From positions 1 to 40,637 of the forward strand of contig DAIRCY010000013.1 in NCBI GenBank assembly GCA_036796435.1: a stretch of DNA of 40,637 nucleotides, read 5' to 3'. The notes under the pieces are model-generated. The model made no database searches. It worked only from the letters and a program-made list of their open reading frames with translations, and was not told where the DNA came from. Positions 15,672-23,294 of the stretch are shown one piece after another (positions within the stretch are counted from its first letter, which is position 1; each line of letters starts with the position of its first letter). A program made the translations under genes and the position numbers. The DNA comes from JAJYVT01 sp036796435. GTDB taxonomy: Bacteria > Actinomycetota > Acidimicrobiia > Acidimicrobiales > RAAP-2.

Positions 15672-16418
15672 ATGGAACTGACGAACGAATTCACGGTGAA
15701 CGTCCCGATCGACGAAGCGTGGAACGTGCTGACCGATGTCTCCCGGATCGCGCCGGCCATGCCCGGGGCGAAGCTCGAGTCCGTCGAGGGCGACGAGTAC
15801 CGCGGCGTCGTGAAGGTGAAGGTCGGCCCCGTCACCGCGGAGTACAAGGGAGTGGCCACGTTCGTCGAGCGCGATCCCGCCGCCTATCGCGCCGTGCTCC
15901 GTGCCGAGGGCCGGGAGACGCGTGGTCAGGGCAACGCCACCGCGACCATCACCGCCGTGCTCGTCCCTGCGGGGGAGGGCACCCACGTGTCGGTCGTGAC
16001 GGACCTCAGCATCACCGGGCGGGTCGCGCAGTTCGGACGTGGTGTGCTGGCCGATGTCAGCAACAAGTTGCTCGGGCAGTTCGTGACGTCGCTCGAGACG
16101 ACGGTGCTGGCGGCCGCCGGCCCCGGTCCCGGCTCGCCGGAGGGCGGCGCGGGCGAGGGGAGTGTTGCGACGGGCGTCACCGGTGGGGCTCCGATCGTCG
16201 GGATCACCGAGGTCGGCGCAGGCGACGTCGCACCGGGGACCGGGCAGGTCGGCATCGCGCCGGGCGTCCCCGGCGAGGAGCGCGAGGTAGTGCCGGTCAA
16301 CCTCGTGCGGGTGGTCGCCCCCGTCGTGCTGAAGCGGGCGCTCGCGCCGCTCCTCGCGCTCGTCGTGGCGCTCGCGTTCTGGCGACGGCGCCGTGGCCGC
16401 CGGTCCCCCTCGGAGTGA
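15672..16418 (+). CDS. CoxG-like carbon monoxide dehydrogenase subunit G with C-terminal membrane anchor
   Basis: A 248-residue protein. Residues 1-150 are a SRPBCC/CoxG domain: MELTNEFTVNVPIDEAWNVL, then MPGAKLESVEGDEYRG, VTAEYKGVATFVER and GRVAQFGRGVLADVSNKLL. A Gly/Pro/Val-rich linker follows (about 155-215), then a hydrophobic helix LKRALAPLLALVVALAFW and a basic tail RRRRGRR, which looks like a single-pass anchor with the tail in the cytosol. CoxG is known to help tether CO dehydrogenase to the membrane and hand electrons to the quinone pool. The gene ends only 13 bp from the convergent moaA. Confidence 0.88.
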   Translation: MELTNEFTVNVPIDEAWNVLTDVSRIAPAMPGAKLESVEGDEYRGVVKVKVGPVTAEYKGVATFVERDPAAYRAVLRAEGRETRGQGNATATITAVLVPAGEGTHVSVVTDLSITGRVAQFGRGVLADVSNKLLGQFVTSLETTVLAAAGPGPGSPEGGAGEGSVATGVTGGAPIVGITEVGAGDVAPGTGQVGIAPGVPGEEREVVPVNLVRVVAPVVLKRALAPLLALVVALAFWRRRRGRRSPSE

Positions 16419-16431
16419 CCCGGGTCCTGAC

Positions 16432-17511
16432 CTAGCCGCCGATCATCGACATCGAGCGCCTCGGGCGCAGGAACCCGGGCTCGTTGATGCCGTGGCCGGG
16501 GAGCTTCCCCCACACTGCGCGTCGGAGCAGCATCGCGACGTCGTCGTCGGTCCCACCCGCTCGGAGCACGTCGCGTACGGGGTGCTCGGCGTCGGAGAAG
16601 AGGCAGTTGCGGATCGCGCCGTCGGCGGTGAGCCGGAGCCGGTTGCACGTGCCGCAGAACGGCTCGGTCACCGACGAGATGACGCCGATCTCGCCGGCGC
16701 CGTCAGCGAACCGGTACCGGTCGGCCGGGGCGGGGTCGCCGGGCTGCTGCACGGCCTCGAGCGGCCAGACCGCCGCGATCCGCTCGACGACCTCTCGTCC
16801 GGGCACCAGCTGGCCCCGGTCCCAGGCGCCGTCCGCGTCGAGCGGCATGTACTCGATGAACCTCACGATCCGACCCGTGTCGCGGGCGAACGCGGCGAAG
16901 TCGAGGATCTCGTCGTCGTTGCGGCCGCGCAACAGGACCACGTTCACCTTCACGGGCGTGAGACCGGCTCGCTCTGCCGCGTGCATCGCCTCGAGCACGG
17001 CGTCCAGCTCACCACGGCGTCGGATCTCAGCGAACCGTGTGGGCTGCAACGAGTCGCAGCTCACGTTCACCCGGCGGAGTCCCGCCGTCGCGAGCGCATC
17101 GGCTAGCGGCGGGAACAGGATGCCGTTCGTCGTGAGCGCGAGGTCGTCGAAGCCGACCGCCGCGATCCGCCGGACGAGGTCGACGATGCCCCGCCGCACG
17201 AGCGGCTCACCCCCGGTCAACCTCACCGAGCGGACGCCAACCCCTCGCGCCACGTGCGCGAGCCGCACGATCTCTTCGAACGAGAGGATGTCCGCGCGCG
17301 GCAGGAACGTCATCCCCTCGGCCGGCATGCAGTAGACGCATCGGAGATTGCAGCGGTCGGTCACCGACAGCCGCAGGTCGTCGTGGACGCGGCCGAAGCG
17401 GTCCACGAGCGGTCCCTCGGTGGGCATCGCATCGAGCCCGCCGGCGCCGTCGGGTTCCTGGTCCCGGACCCGATGAGGCGCGCCCGAGAGGAAGACGCGC
17501 ACCGTCGTCAT
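16432..17511 (-). CDS. moaA: GTP 3',8-cyclase MoaA
   Basis: A 359-residue radical SAM enzyme that starts molybdopterin synthesis by converting GTP to 3',8-cyclo-GTP. The N-terminal cluster is C54-x3-C58-x2-C61 (RCNLRCVYC), followed by SVRLTGGEPLVRRG. The C-terminal cluster ligands are Cys286, Cys289 and Cys303 (FCGTCNRLRLTADGAIRNC). The C-terminus ends in Gly-Gly, required in MoaA for catalysis. The N-terminus from the ATG at 17511 is about 30 residues longer than usual; MPTEGPLVDRFGRVH at residue 29 is an alternative start. MoaC, the next enzyme in the pathway, is not in this window. Confidence 0.95.
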   Translation of the reverse strand: MTTVRVFLSGAPHRVRDQEPDGAGGLDAMPTEGPLVDRFGRVHDDLRLSVTDRCNLRCVYCMPAEGMTFLPRADILSFEEIVRLAHVARGVGVRSVRLTGGEPLVRRGIVDLVRRIAAVGFDDLALTTNGILFPPLADALATAGLRRVNVSCDSLQPTRFAEIRRRGELDAVLEAMHAAERAGLTPVKVNVVLLRGRNDDEILDFAAFARDTGRIVRFIEYMPLDADGAWDRGQLVPGREVVERIAAVWPLEAVQQPGDPAPADRYRFADGAGEIGVISSVTEPFCGTCNRLRLTADGAIRNCLFSDAEHPVRDVLRAGGTDDDVAMLLRRAVWGKLPGHGINEPGFLRPRRSMSMIGG

Positions 17512-17643
17512 GGGGAGGACCTAGCCCGGCCGCAGCGTCGGGCCCGCGGGTGGCGTCGCGCGGGTAGAGGCCGGACCGTTGCGCATCTACCCCAGCCTAG
17601 CTAGATCCCCCGGGTGCAGCGCCGTTCCCCCGAGGGGCGGCCG

Positions 17644-18111
17644 TCAGTGCGGCCGGCCCCCGGCGAGCAGATCGAGCGCGTGCGGCACGGCGTCGAGCAC
17701 CGCGCCGAGCGACTCCGTCGCCCCGGCGGGAGAGCCCGGAAGGTTCAGGATCAAGCAGCGGCCAGCGGTTCCTGCGATCCCCCGCGACAAGCGGCCGAGC
17801 GGGCTCACCGAGCGCATGGCTTCCGCGAGACCGGGGGCGTGGCGGTCGACGACGCTGCGGGTCGCCTCCGGCGTGAGGTCGGTCGGGGAGAAACCGGTTC
17901 CCCCCGTCGTCACGAGGAGCCCCGAGAACCCCGCGGCCATCTCTGCAAGCGCGGCGGCGACGGGCTCGACCCCGTCGGCGGAGGTTCGCCGCTCCAGCAC
18001 CTCGAAGCCGCTCCGAGCCAGCAGGTCGGCGAGGGCCGCGCCGGACGCGTCGTGCCGGGTGCCGGCGGCCACCGAGTCCGACACCGTCAGGACCTTGGCG
18101 GCGGGAGGCAT
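17644..18111 (-). CDS. Molybdopterin adenylyltransferase (MogA/MoaB family)
   Basis: A 155-residue protein with the MoCF-binding fold: KVLTVSDSVAAGTRHDASG, then GLLVTTGGTGFSPTDLTPEA with the conserved GGTG and acidic residues, and CLILNLPGSPAGATESL. It adenylylates molybdopterin before MoeA inserts molybdate; the MoeA gene lies 8 kb away in the same block. It is upstream of moaA on the minus strand with a 132-bp gap that contains no gene. MogA and MoaB cannot be separated reliably by eye. Confidence 0.9.
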   Translation of the reverse strand: MPPAAKVLTVSDSVAAGTRHDASGAALADLLARSGFEVLERRTSADGVEPVAAALAEMAAGFSGLLVTTGGTGFSPTDLTPEATRSVVDRHAPGLAEAMRSVSPLGRLSRGIAGTAGRCLILNLPGSPAGATESLGAVLDAVPHALDLLAGGRPH

Positions 18112-18254
18112 CGACCCCCCAGGCTATCGAGCCTCCCGGCCGGATGCCGACGGAGTTTGGTATTTGCGGCACTGCGCCCCCTTATTAGCCGTAGACGCAG
18201 CCATTTGCTCCTGGTTTGGTTGCAGTTGCGGATGACTGCCACTACCGTGGGCGG
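18112..18254. promoter_or_regulatory. Intergenic region between divergent mogA-like and modA-like genes
   Basis: 143 bp, clearly more A+T-rich than its surroundings (TTTGGTATTTG, CTTATTAG, TTTGCTCCTGGTTTGG). TACCGT at 18243-18248 lies 6 nt before the ATG at 18255 and may be a -10 box for a leaderless modA-like mRNA. An imperfect inverted repeat, GGCACTGCG near 18169 and CGCAGCC near 18196, could be an operator for the HTH-TOBE regulator encoded at 21040. No E. coli-type ModE site is visible. Confidence 0.4.
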
Positions 18255-19148
18255 ATGAGGGTCGCCGGGGTGCGCATCGCCGCGGTCGTTGCCGCCGCCG
18301 TTGCCGCCGCTCTCGCCGCCGGACTGCTCGCCCTGCCGGCACCGGCGGGGGCGGCCAAGAAGCACTCGGGCCAGGTGACCGTGCTCAGCGCGGGCTCGCT
18401 CGAGGCGATCATGCGGACAGCCGTCGAGCCGGCCTTTCACCGTGCGACGGGGTACACCGTTACAGACATCTCAGGCGGCTCGACAGGGCTCGCCCAGGAC
18501 ATCAAGGGCGGCGTCCATCGGGCGGACGTCTTCTGGAGCGCCTCGTCGACGGCGGACAAGGCCCTCGAGGGGAGGGCGAACGGCAACTGGGTGCGGTGGT
18601 ACGTCACGTTCGCCCGATCGCCGCTCGTCCTCGCCTACGAGCCGTCGAGCAGGTTCTCCGCCACACTCACCTCGAAGCGCTGGTGGCAGGTCCTGACCGA
18701 GCCCGGCATCCTCGTCGGGCGGACCAACCCTGTCACAGACCCGAAGGGCCGTCTGACCGTCGCGGCCCTCGAGGCGGCGGCCACCAAGCAGCACGACCCC
18801 TCCGTCGGGGCAATCGCGACGAAGCAGACAACCGTCTTCACAGAGACAAGTCTCGTCGGGCGGCTCCAGTCGGGTCAGCTCGACGTCGGCTTCTTCTACG
18901 CAGTCGAAGCCGCTGCGGCCCACCTGCCGACGGTGCCGCTCACCGGTGTCACCGAAGACGCGGAGTACACCCTCGCCCTCGTCGCCAGAGCACCGCACGC
19001 GGCCGCCGCCCGCGCATTCGTCAGGTGGCTGCTCTCGTCGAGGGCGAAGAAGCTCCTGGCGGCAAGAGGGCTCCACGAGCTTCCCGAGCCGAAGCTTTCA
19101 GGGAAGAAGTCGGCCGTGCCGAAGGTGCTCAGAAAGCTCGTCCGCTAG
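18255..19148 (+). CDS. Molybdate/tungstate-binding protein of an ABC importer (WtpA/ModA-like)
   Basis: A 297-residue exported solute-binding protein. The first 35 residues are a signal peptide (RIAAVVAAAVAAALAAGLLA, then PAGAA), with no lipobox Cys. The mature protein has VTVLSAGSLEAI, then SGGSTGLAQDI, ADVFWSASSTADKAL, GRTNPVTDPKGRL and LDVGFFYAVEAAAAHLPTV. The AGSL start and the TNPVTDPKG and F-Y-x-E-A segments look closer to archaeal-type WtpA than to classical ModA, so tungstate is as plausible as molybdate. Neighbours (fused permease-ATPase, TOBE regulator, cofactor genes) support oxyanion uptake. The ATG at 18255 is chosen because it begins the signal peptide. Confidence 0.87.
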   Translation: MRVAGVRIAAVVAAAVAAALAAGLLALPAPAGAAKKHSGQVTVLSAGSLEAIMRTAVEPAFHRATGYTVTDISGGSTGLAQDIKGGVHRADVFWSASSTADKALEGRANGNWVRWYVTFARSPLVLAYEPSSRFSATLTSKRWWQVLTEPGILVGRTNPVTDPKGRLTVAALEAAATKQHDPSVGAIATKQTTVFTETSLVGRLQSGQLDVGFFYAVEAAAAHLPTVPLTGVTEDAEYTLALVARAPHAAAARAFVRWLLSSRAKKLLAARGLHELPEPKLSGKKSAVPKVLRKLVR

Positions 19149-19157
19149 GGACGCCTC

Positions 19158-21056
19158 GTGGCTCGTCGCTCCCGTGGGCTCCTGGTGTGGCTCGGCGCGC
19201 TGTTGCTCGTCTATCTCGCCGGTCCCATCGTCTACTTCCTCTACCGGCTCGCGGCCACCCCTGCGCGGGGGTTCCACGACCCCGGGCTGCTCCCCGCGTT
19301 CTGGGTCTCGCTCCAAGGGGCCACCATCGCCACCGCCGTGGTGACGCTGCTCGGGGTGCCGCTCGCCTACGTCCTCGCCCGGCACCGGGGCCCGCTCGTG
19401 GCGGTGCTCGGCACGCTCGTCATGGTCCCGCTCGCCGTGCCGCCGGTGATGAGCGGGATCCTGCTGATCTATCTGGTCGGCCCCTACACCCCGATCGGGA
19501 GCTTCTTCGGGGGGCACCTCACCGAATCGCTCGCCGGCGTGGTCCTCGCCCAGAGCTTCGTGTCGGCGCCGTTCCTGGTCGTGACCGCCCGCGCCTCGTT
19601 TGCCGCGCTCGACCCGACGCTCGAGGACGTGGCCGCGACGCTCGGCCACGGCCCGGTCCGCCGCTTCCTCGCCGTGGCAGTGCCCGTGGCTGCGCCTGGG
19701 ATCCGGGCAGGCATCGTCCTCACGTGGCTCCGCGCCTTCGGCGAGTACGGCGCCACGGTCGTCCTCGCCTACCACCCGTCCTCGCTGAACGTGTACACGT
19801 ACACCCAGTTCAGTGCCGTGGGGCTGCCCGGCACGATGGCCCCGACGGCGCTGGCTCTCGGGGTGGCGGCGGCTGCGGTGGGGGTCAGCCGCGTCGTGGT
19901 GCTCCGCGTGCGGGGGCGACGACACGGGGAGCGTCCGCTCCCCGCGGCGCGCCATCCCGCGCCGCCGTCGGCCGCGCCGCTCTCCTTCGACGTCGACTGG
20001 CGAGTGGGCGAGTTCCGCGTCGCCGTCGCGCACCGTGCCGGCGCGCTCCGCCTCGCGGTGCTCGGCCCGTCGGGCTCGGGCAAGTCGGTTCTGCTCCGCT
20101 GCCTCGCCGGCCTCTACGGTGCGGCGCCGGGCGCCGTTGCCATCGGCGACCGGCGAGTGGAGGGGATCCCCGTCGAGCATCGCCGCATCGGCTACGTCGG
20201 CCAGGGGTTCGGGCTGTTTCCGCACCTGAACGTGTGGGAGCAGCTCCTGTTCGCCGACGACGCGGATCCCGCGATCGCGGCGTACTGGCTGGAGACGCTC
20301 CGGCTCACCGGGCTGGACGGGCGGCTGCCCGCGGAGCTCTCCGGCGGAGAGCGCCAGCGGGTCGCCATGGCCCAGGCCCTGGCGCGATCCCCCGACCTCC
20401 TCTTCCTGGACGAGCCGTTCTCTGCGCTGGACACCCCGGTCCGTGTGGAGCTCCGCCGCGAGCTGCGCCGGCTGCAGCGCGACGCGGGTGTGCCGACCGT
20501 GCTCGTGACCCACGACCCCGAGGAGGCGGCACTCCTCGCTGACGAGGTGATCGTGGTCGACGCCGGCCGTGCCCTCCAGCAGGGGCCCGCCCTCGAGGTC
20601 TACGAACGCCCCTCGTCGAGGGCGGTCGCCGAGCTGCTCGGCGTGCGCAACGTGGCGACCGGAACCGTCGCCGGGGAGGGCAGGCTCCTGAGCGATCCCG
20701 GCGTCGAGCTCGGGGCGCCGACGGGGGGCCTCGGCGCCGGAACGCCCGTCCTGTGGCGCGTTCGGCCCGCGGACGTCCACCTCGCCCCAGCGCCGTCCGA
20801 ACGCCGGGGGCCCCTTCAGGCGCACGACAACGTGCTCGAGGCGACCCTGGACGACCTCGCCTGGCTCGGCGGGAGGGTGGAGGCGAGGGTGGCCCTCGCG
20901 CCCGATCTCGTGCTCGAGGCCGACGGCGCACGGCTCTCGGGAACCCCCCCCGGCGCACGGCTTCGGGTCACCATCGCCGCCGACGCCGTCGATCTCTGGC
21001 CGATGGAGGAAGGCCTGCCGCGGGGAGCGCCGGCGGTCCTCAGCGCCCGGGAGTGA
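19158..21056 (+). CDS. Fused molybdate/tungstate ABC transporter permease-ATPase (ModB-ModC type)
   Basis: A single 632-residue chain. Residues 1-250 are the permease: hydrophobic segments near 8-28, 48-72, 80-108 and beyond, with the EAA-type cytoplasmic loop around 152-170 (DPTLEDVAATLGHGPVRRF). After a basic, Pro-rich linker (about 251-275), residues 276-490 are an ABC ATPase: Walker A GPSGSGKS at 303-310, signature ELSGGERQRVAMAQALA, Walker B DLLFLDEPFSALD, switch VTHDPEE. Residues about 510-615 are a C-terminal regulatory region (LWRVRPADVHLAP and LRVTIAADAVDLWP) resembling the ModC tail. Permease and ATPase are usually separate proteins. The GTG start lies 9 nt after the binding-protein stop. 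The 3' end overlaps the convergent HTH-TOBE gene by 17 bp. Confidence 0.88.
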   Translation: MARRSRGLLVWLGALLLVYLAGPIVYFLYRLAATPARGFHDPGLLPAFWVSLQGATIATAVVTLLGVPLAYVLARHRGPLVAVLGTLVMVPLAVPPVMSGILLIYLVGPYTPIGSFFGGHLTESLAGVVLAQSFVSAPFLVVTARASFAALDPTLEDVAATLGHGPVRRFLAVAVPVAAPGIRAGIVLTWLRAFGEYGATVVLAYHPSSLNVYTYTQFSAVGLPGTMAPTALALGVAAAAVGVSRVVVLRVRGRRHGERPLPAARHPAPPSAAPLSFDVDWRVGEFRVAVAHRAGALRLAVLGPSGSGKSVLLRCLAGLYGAAPGAVAIGDRRVEGIPVEHRRIGYVGQGFGLFPHLNVWEQLLFADDADPAIAAYWLETLRLTGLDGRLPAELSGGERQRVAMAQALARSPDLLFLDEPFSALDTPVRVELRRELRRLQRDAGVPTVLVTHDPEEAALLADEVIVVDAGRALQQGPALEVYERPSSRAVAELLGVRNVATGTVAGEGRLLSDPGVELGAPTGGLGAGTPVLWRVRPADVHLAPAPSERRGPLQAHDNVLEATLDDLAWLGGRVEARVALAPDLVLEADGARLSGTPPGARLRVTIAADAVDLWPMEEGLPRGAPAVLSARE

Positions 21057-21441
21057 CCTCGATGCTCACGTTGGTCGCCTTCACGACGGCGTTGGCCATC
21101 ATCCCGGGCTCGAGGCCGAGCTCGTCAGCGGCGTCCCGGGTGATGAGGGACACGAGGCGGTAGGGCCCCGCCTGCAGCTCGACGAGCGCGGCGACCTCGT
21201 CCTTCCTCACCTGCGTGACGATCCCCGAGATGTGGTTGCGCGTCGACTGGCCACCCGGATGCGCCCCGTCCAGGTCACCCGCGAGATCGATCGCGAGCTT
21301 GGCGAGCTCGGTGCCTTCGATCGTCCGGTGACCGGCGCCGTCGATCTCGGCGCGCACCCGGCCGGCATCGGCCCATCGCCGCATCGTGTCCGGGCTGACG
21401 CCAATGAGCTTCGCCGCTTGGCTGATCCGGTAGCGCGGCAC
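21040..21441 (-). CDS. HTH-TOBE molybdate-responsive regulator
   Basis: A 133-residue protein. Residues 1-50 are a MerR/excisionase-type helix-turn-helix (YRISQAAKLIGVSPDTMRRW, then GHRTIEGTELAKL). Residues about 68-133 are a Mop/TOBE domain (NHISGIVTQVRKDEVAALVE, then SLITRDAADELGLEPG and NAVVKATNVSIEV), the fold that binds molybdate or tungstate. Small HTH-Mop proteins of this layout are common next to actinobacterial mod genes and probably sense intracellular oxyanion. It starts with GTG and converges on the transporter gene with 17 bp overlap. Target sites are unknown; the A+T-rich region at 18112-18254 is the obvious candidate. Confidence 0.87.
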   Translation of the reverse strand: MPRYRISQAAKLIGVSPDTMRRWADAGRVRAEIDGAGHRTIEGTELAKLAIDLAGDLDGAHPGGQSTRNHISGIVTQVRKDEVAALVELQAGPYRLVSLITRDAADELGLEPGMMANAVVKATNVSIEVTPGR

Positions 21442-21483
21442 GGTCGGTACGGTAGTTCGGCGGCTGCCTACGCGCCGCCAGCG

Positions 21484-22179
21484 TCACCGTTCCGGCGTTG
21501 TCAGGAGACCGAGCGAGTACCCCTCCAGAAAGATGAGGGCGTCGTGCTGGCGCGGATGACGGTCGGCCACCGCGTGGAACGCCGGCGAGTGGTCCGCATG
21601 CATCAAGTGCGCGAGCTCGTGCACGATCGTGGCGTCGAGCACCCAGTCGGGAACGACGCGTAGGCGGTGGGAGAGGCGGATCTCTCCGGTCTGGATCGAA
21701 CAGGACCCCCACCGCTTGCCCTGGTTCGTCACCCAGCGGATGGAGACGGGCCGAACGCCGTCGACGTAGCGGTCGGCGAGGACCGCAGCCCGCGCGGCGA
21801 GGACCTCGTCCGTCGCCGTCGTTCCGGGCCGCTTCGCCATGACACGCGCGACGAGCCATTCGACGAGATCGGGTCGTTCAGTCCGCGGGACGTGGGCCGG
21901 CACGACCACGACGATCCGTCCGCTCTCCCAGAAGGCTGCGGCCGTCTTCCGGCGACGGCTGCTGGTGCGGACGACCACCTCGGGCCGGCCGGCAGCGGCG
22001 TCAGACTCGGTGCCCGCGGCGGCCGCGTCGGAGCCCGAGATCGCCACCTCGTCGGCGACCGGGACGGGCCCGATTGGATCGAGCTGGTCATGGGCTGCTC
22101 CGGGGCCCGGTTCCGTCCGGCCACCCGTGGGCTCGGACCACCGCAGCGGGAGCATCGGCGAGGACCGGGCATCCGCCAT
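21484..22179 (-). CDS. YgjP/SprT-like zinc metallopeptidase domain protein (DUF45 type)
   Basis: A 231-residue protein. The N-terminal 70 residues are low-complexity Ala/Pro-rich. The rest is the YgjP-like metallopeptidase fold: VVVRTSSRRRKTAAAFWESG, then RWVTNQGKRWGSCSIQTGEI (the conserved RWGSC block) and the zinc site TIVHELAHLMHADHSPAFHA, where HELAH gives two His ligands and the catalytic Glu and HADHS supplies the third. The biological substrate of this family is unknown. The ATG at 22179 (MADARSSPMLPL) is chosen; the frame extends further upstream, but that part would run into the tRNA-His gene. Confidence 0.87.
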   Translation of the reverse strand: MADARSSPMLPLRWSEPTGGRTEPGPGAAHDQLDPIGPVPVADEVAISGSDAAAAGTESDAAAGRPEVVVRTSSRRRKTAAAFWESGRIVVVVPAHVPRTERPDLVEWLVARVMAKRPGTTATDEVLAARAAVLADRYVDGVRPVSIRWVTNQGKRWGSCSIQTGEIRLSHRLRVVPDWVLDATIVHELAHLMHADHSPAFHAVADRHPRQHDALIFLEGYSLGLLTTPER

Positions 22180-22289
22180 CGCTCCATTGTGCAGGGGGGC
22201 TGTGCCACCAAACGGGGATGGGTGGAGGAAGAAGCCGGCTGGGTGGGCGCGGCGCAGCGGAACGCGAGGTCCCGCTACGTCGCGATCAG

Positions 22290-22364
22290 GGTGAGCGAGG
22301 GGACTTGAACCCCCGACCTCCAGGGCCACAACCTGGCGCTCTAACCAACTGAGCTACGCCCACC
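22290..22364 (-). tRNA. tRNA-His (anticodon GTG)
   Basis: The minus strand gives acceptor stem GTGGGCG/CGCTCAC with an extra 5' G (position -1) facing a C discriminator, the hallmark of tRNA-His. The D-arm is AGCTCAGTTGGTTAGAGC. The anticodon stem CCAGG/CCTGG encloses TTGTGGC, giving GTG. The T-arm is GGGGGTTCAAGTCCCC. CCA is not encoded. Confidence 0.95.
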
Positions 22365-22416
22365 GAGGCCGACCAGTTTGTCACACGCCCGCCGCGGGCC
22401 CCGCTGCGAGGAGGGA

Positions 22417-22911
22417 TCACGAAGGGGTCGGCAGGGTGCCTGCCAGTACCACCCCTGCGCATGCCGCACCCCCGGAGGCGGCGAGCACCAACCAGCGGCG
22501 GCGGGGAGGCAGCGCGCCGAACCCCGCAGCGCTGCCGGCCGTGTCCACGAGGTCGGAGGCAGCGCCCATGAGAAGCCATCGAGACACGTCGCGCTTCGAG
22601 CGCAGGGCGAGGAGGGCGCCGAGACCGAGGGCGATGTCGCGCCCGGCAAGCGCTCTCACGAGGACCGCGCGATCCCTGCCCGATGCACCCTGTCCGATCC
22701 ACGCGCGACCGGCGGCTTCGGGGACGACCAGGGCGGCGCAGCCGAGCAGCACCCTCGTGGCGGCGAGTCCGACGGCGAGCCGCACGAACCCGGGCCGGTC
22801 TTGCGAGCCCGGGGAGTTCCGGTGCGCCAGGCGCGCCGACGGACGTGCCCCGCGGAAGATCGACTTCGAGACGTCGCTGAGCGTCGTCGGGATCGTGGTG
22901 GTCGCCGGCAT
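22417..22911 (-). CDS. Hypothetical small membrane protein (about four helices)
   Basis: A 164-residue protein of unrecognised function. After a polar 40-residue N-terminus come about four hydrophobic stretches: FVRLAVGLAATRVLLGCAAL, then ALAGRDIALGLGALLAL, WLLMGAASDLVDTAGSAAGF and LVLAASGGAACAGVVLAGTL. The pattern RALAGRDIALGLG and ASDLVDT resembles DUF4267-type small membrane proteins of actinobacteria, a weak match made by eye. GGAGGACGGAG lies directly before the ATG. It sits between the DUF3039-like gene and tRNA-His on the same strand, which gives no functional hint. Confidence 0.6.
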   Translation of the reverse strand: MPATTTIPTTLSDVSKSIFRGARPSARLAHRNSPGSQDRPGFVRLAVGLAATRVLLGCAALVVPEAAGRAWIGQGASGRDRAVLVRALAGRDIALGLGALLALRSKRDVSRWLLMGAASDLVDTAGSAAGFGALPPRRRWLVLAASGGAACAGVVLAGTLPTPS

Positions 22912-22972
22912 CTCCGTCCTCCGCTTGTCGTCGAGAGAGCTACGTGCCCCCCTTCGACCGAGTGCACACCTC

Positions 22973-23284
22973 TCAGCGCCCGGGCAGCTTCCAGCCCCGG
23001 GCTTCGGCGATCTCCCGGCACGTCGGGCAGAGCGGATACCGGTTCGGATCGCGGTTCGGCACCCAGACCTTCCCGCACAGCGCCCGCACCGGCGTCCCCG
23101 TGACCATGCTCTCCACGATGTTGGCGCCCGTCGGGAGGAACTTCCCCCGCTTGCGCCGGAACCCTTCGAGCACGATGTGCGTCATCCGCTCGTGGTCGCC
23201 CTCGTCGAGGACCGTGTCCGGACGGGCCGGCGCCAGGGTCGTTGAGACGGGAGCGCCGGTATCGTACGTGCCGCGAGGAGACAT
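22973..23284 (-). CDS. DUF3039 family protein
   Basis: A 103-residue soluble protein starting MSPRGTYDTGAPV. It has the DUF3039 pattern: DEGDHERMTHIVLEGFRRK, then VESMVTGTPVRALCGKVWVP and YPLCPTCREIAEARGW. Three cysteines (ALCGK and LCPTC) suggest a small metal-binding knuckle. The family is widespread in Actinobacteria and has no established function. Its start lies 10 bp from the end of the anti-sigma kinase gene on the same strand, so the two may be co-transcribed. Confidence 0.82.
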   Translation of the reverse strand: MSPRGTYDTGAPVSTTLAPARPDTVLDEGDHERMTHIVLEGFRRKRGKFLPTGANIVESMVTGTPVRALCGKVWVPNRDPNRYPLCPTCREIAEARGWKLPGR

Positions 23285-23294
23285 CGGCGCGAAC

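Noticed and set aside
10239..16418. A CoxL-like large subunit hidden on either strand
   Set aside because: All frames here are accounted for by smaller recognised proteins, and none shows molybdopterin-binding large-subunit motifs.
17512..17643. Molybdenum cofactor riboswitch between mogA-like and moaA genes
   Set aside because: The 132-bp gap shows no multi-helix arrangement that I can match to the known motif; a covariance-model search would be needed to be certain.
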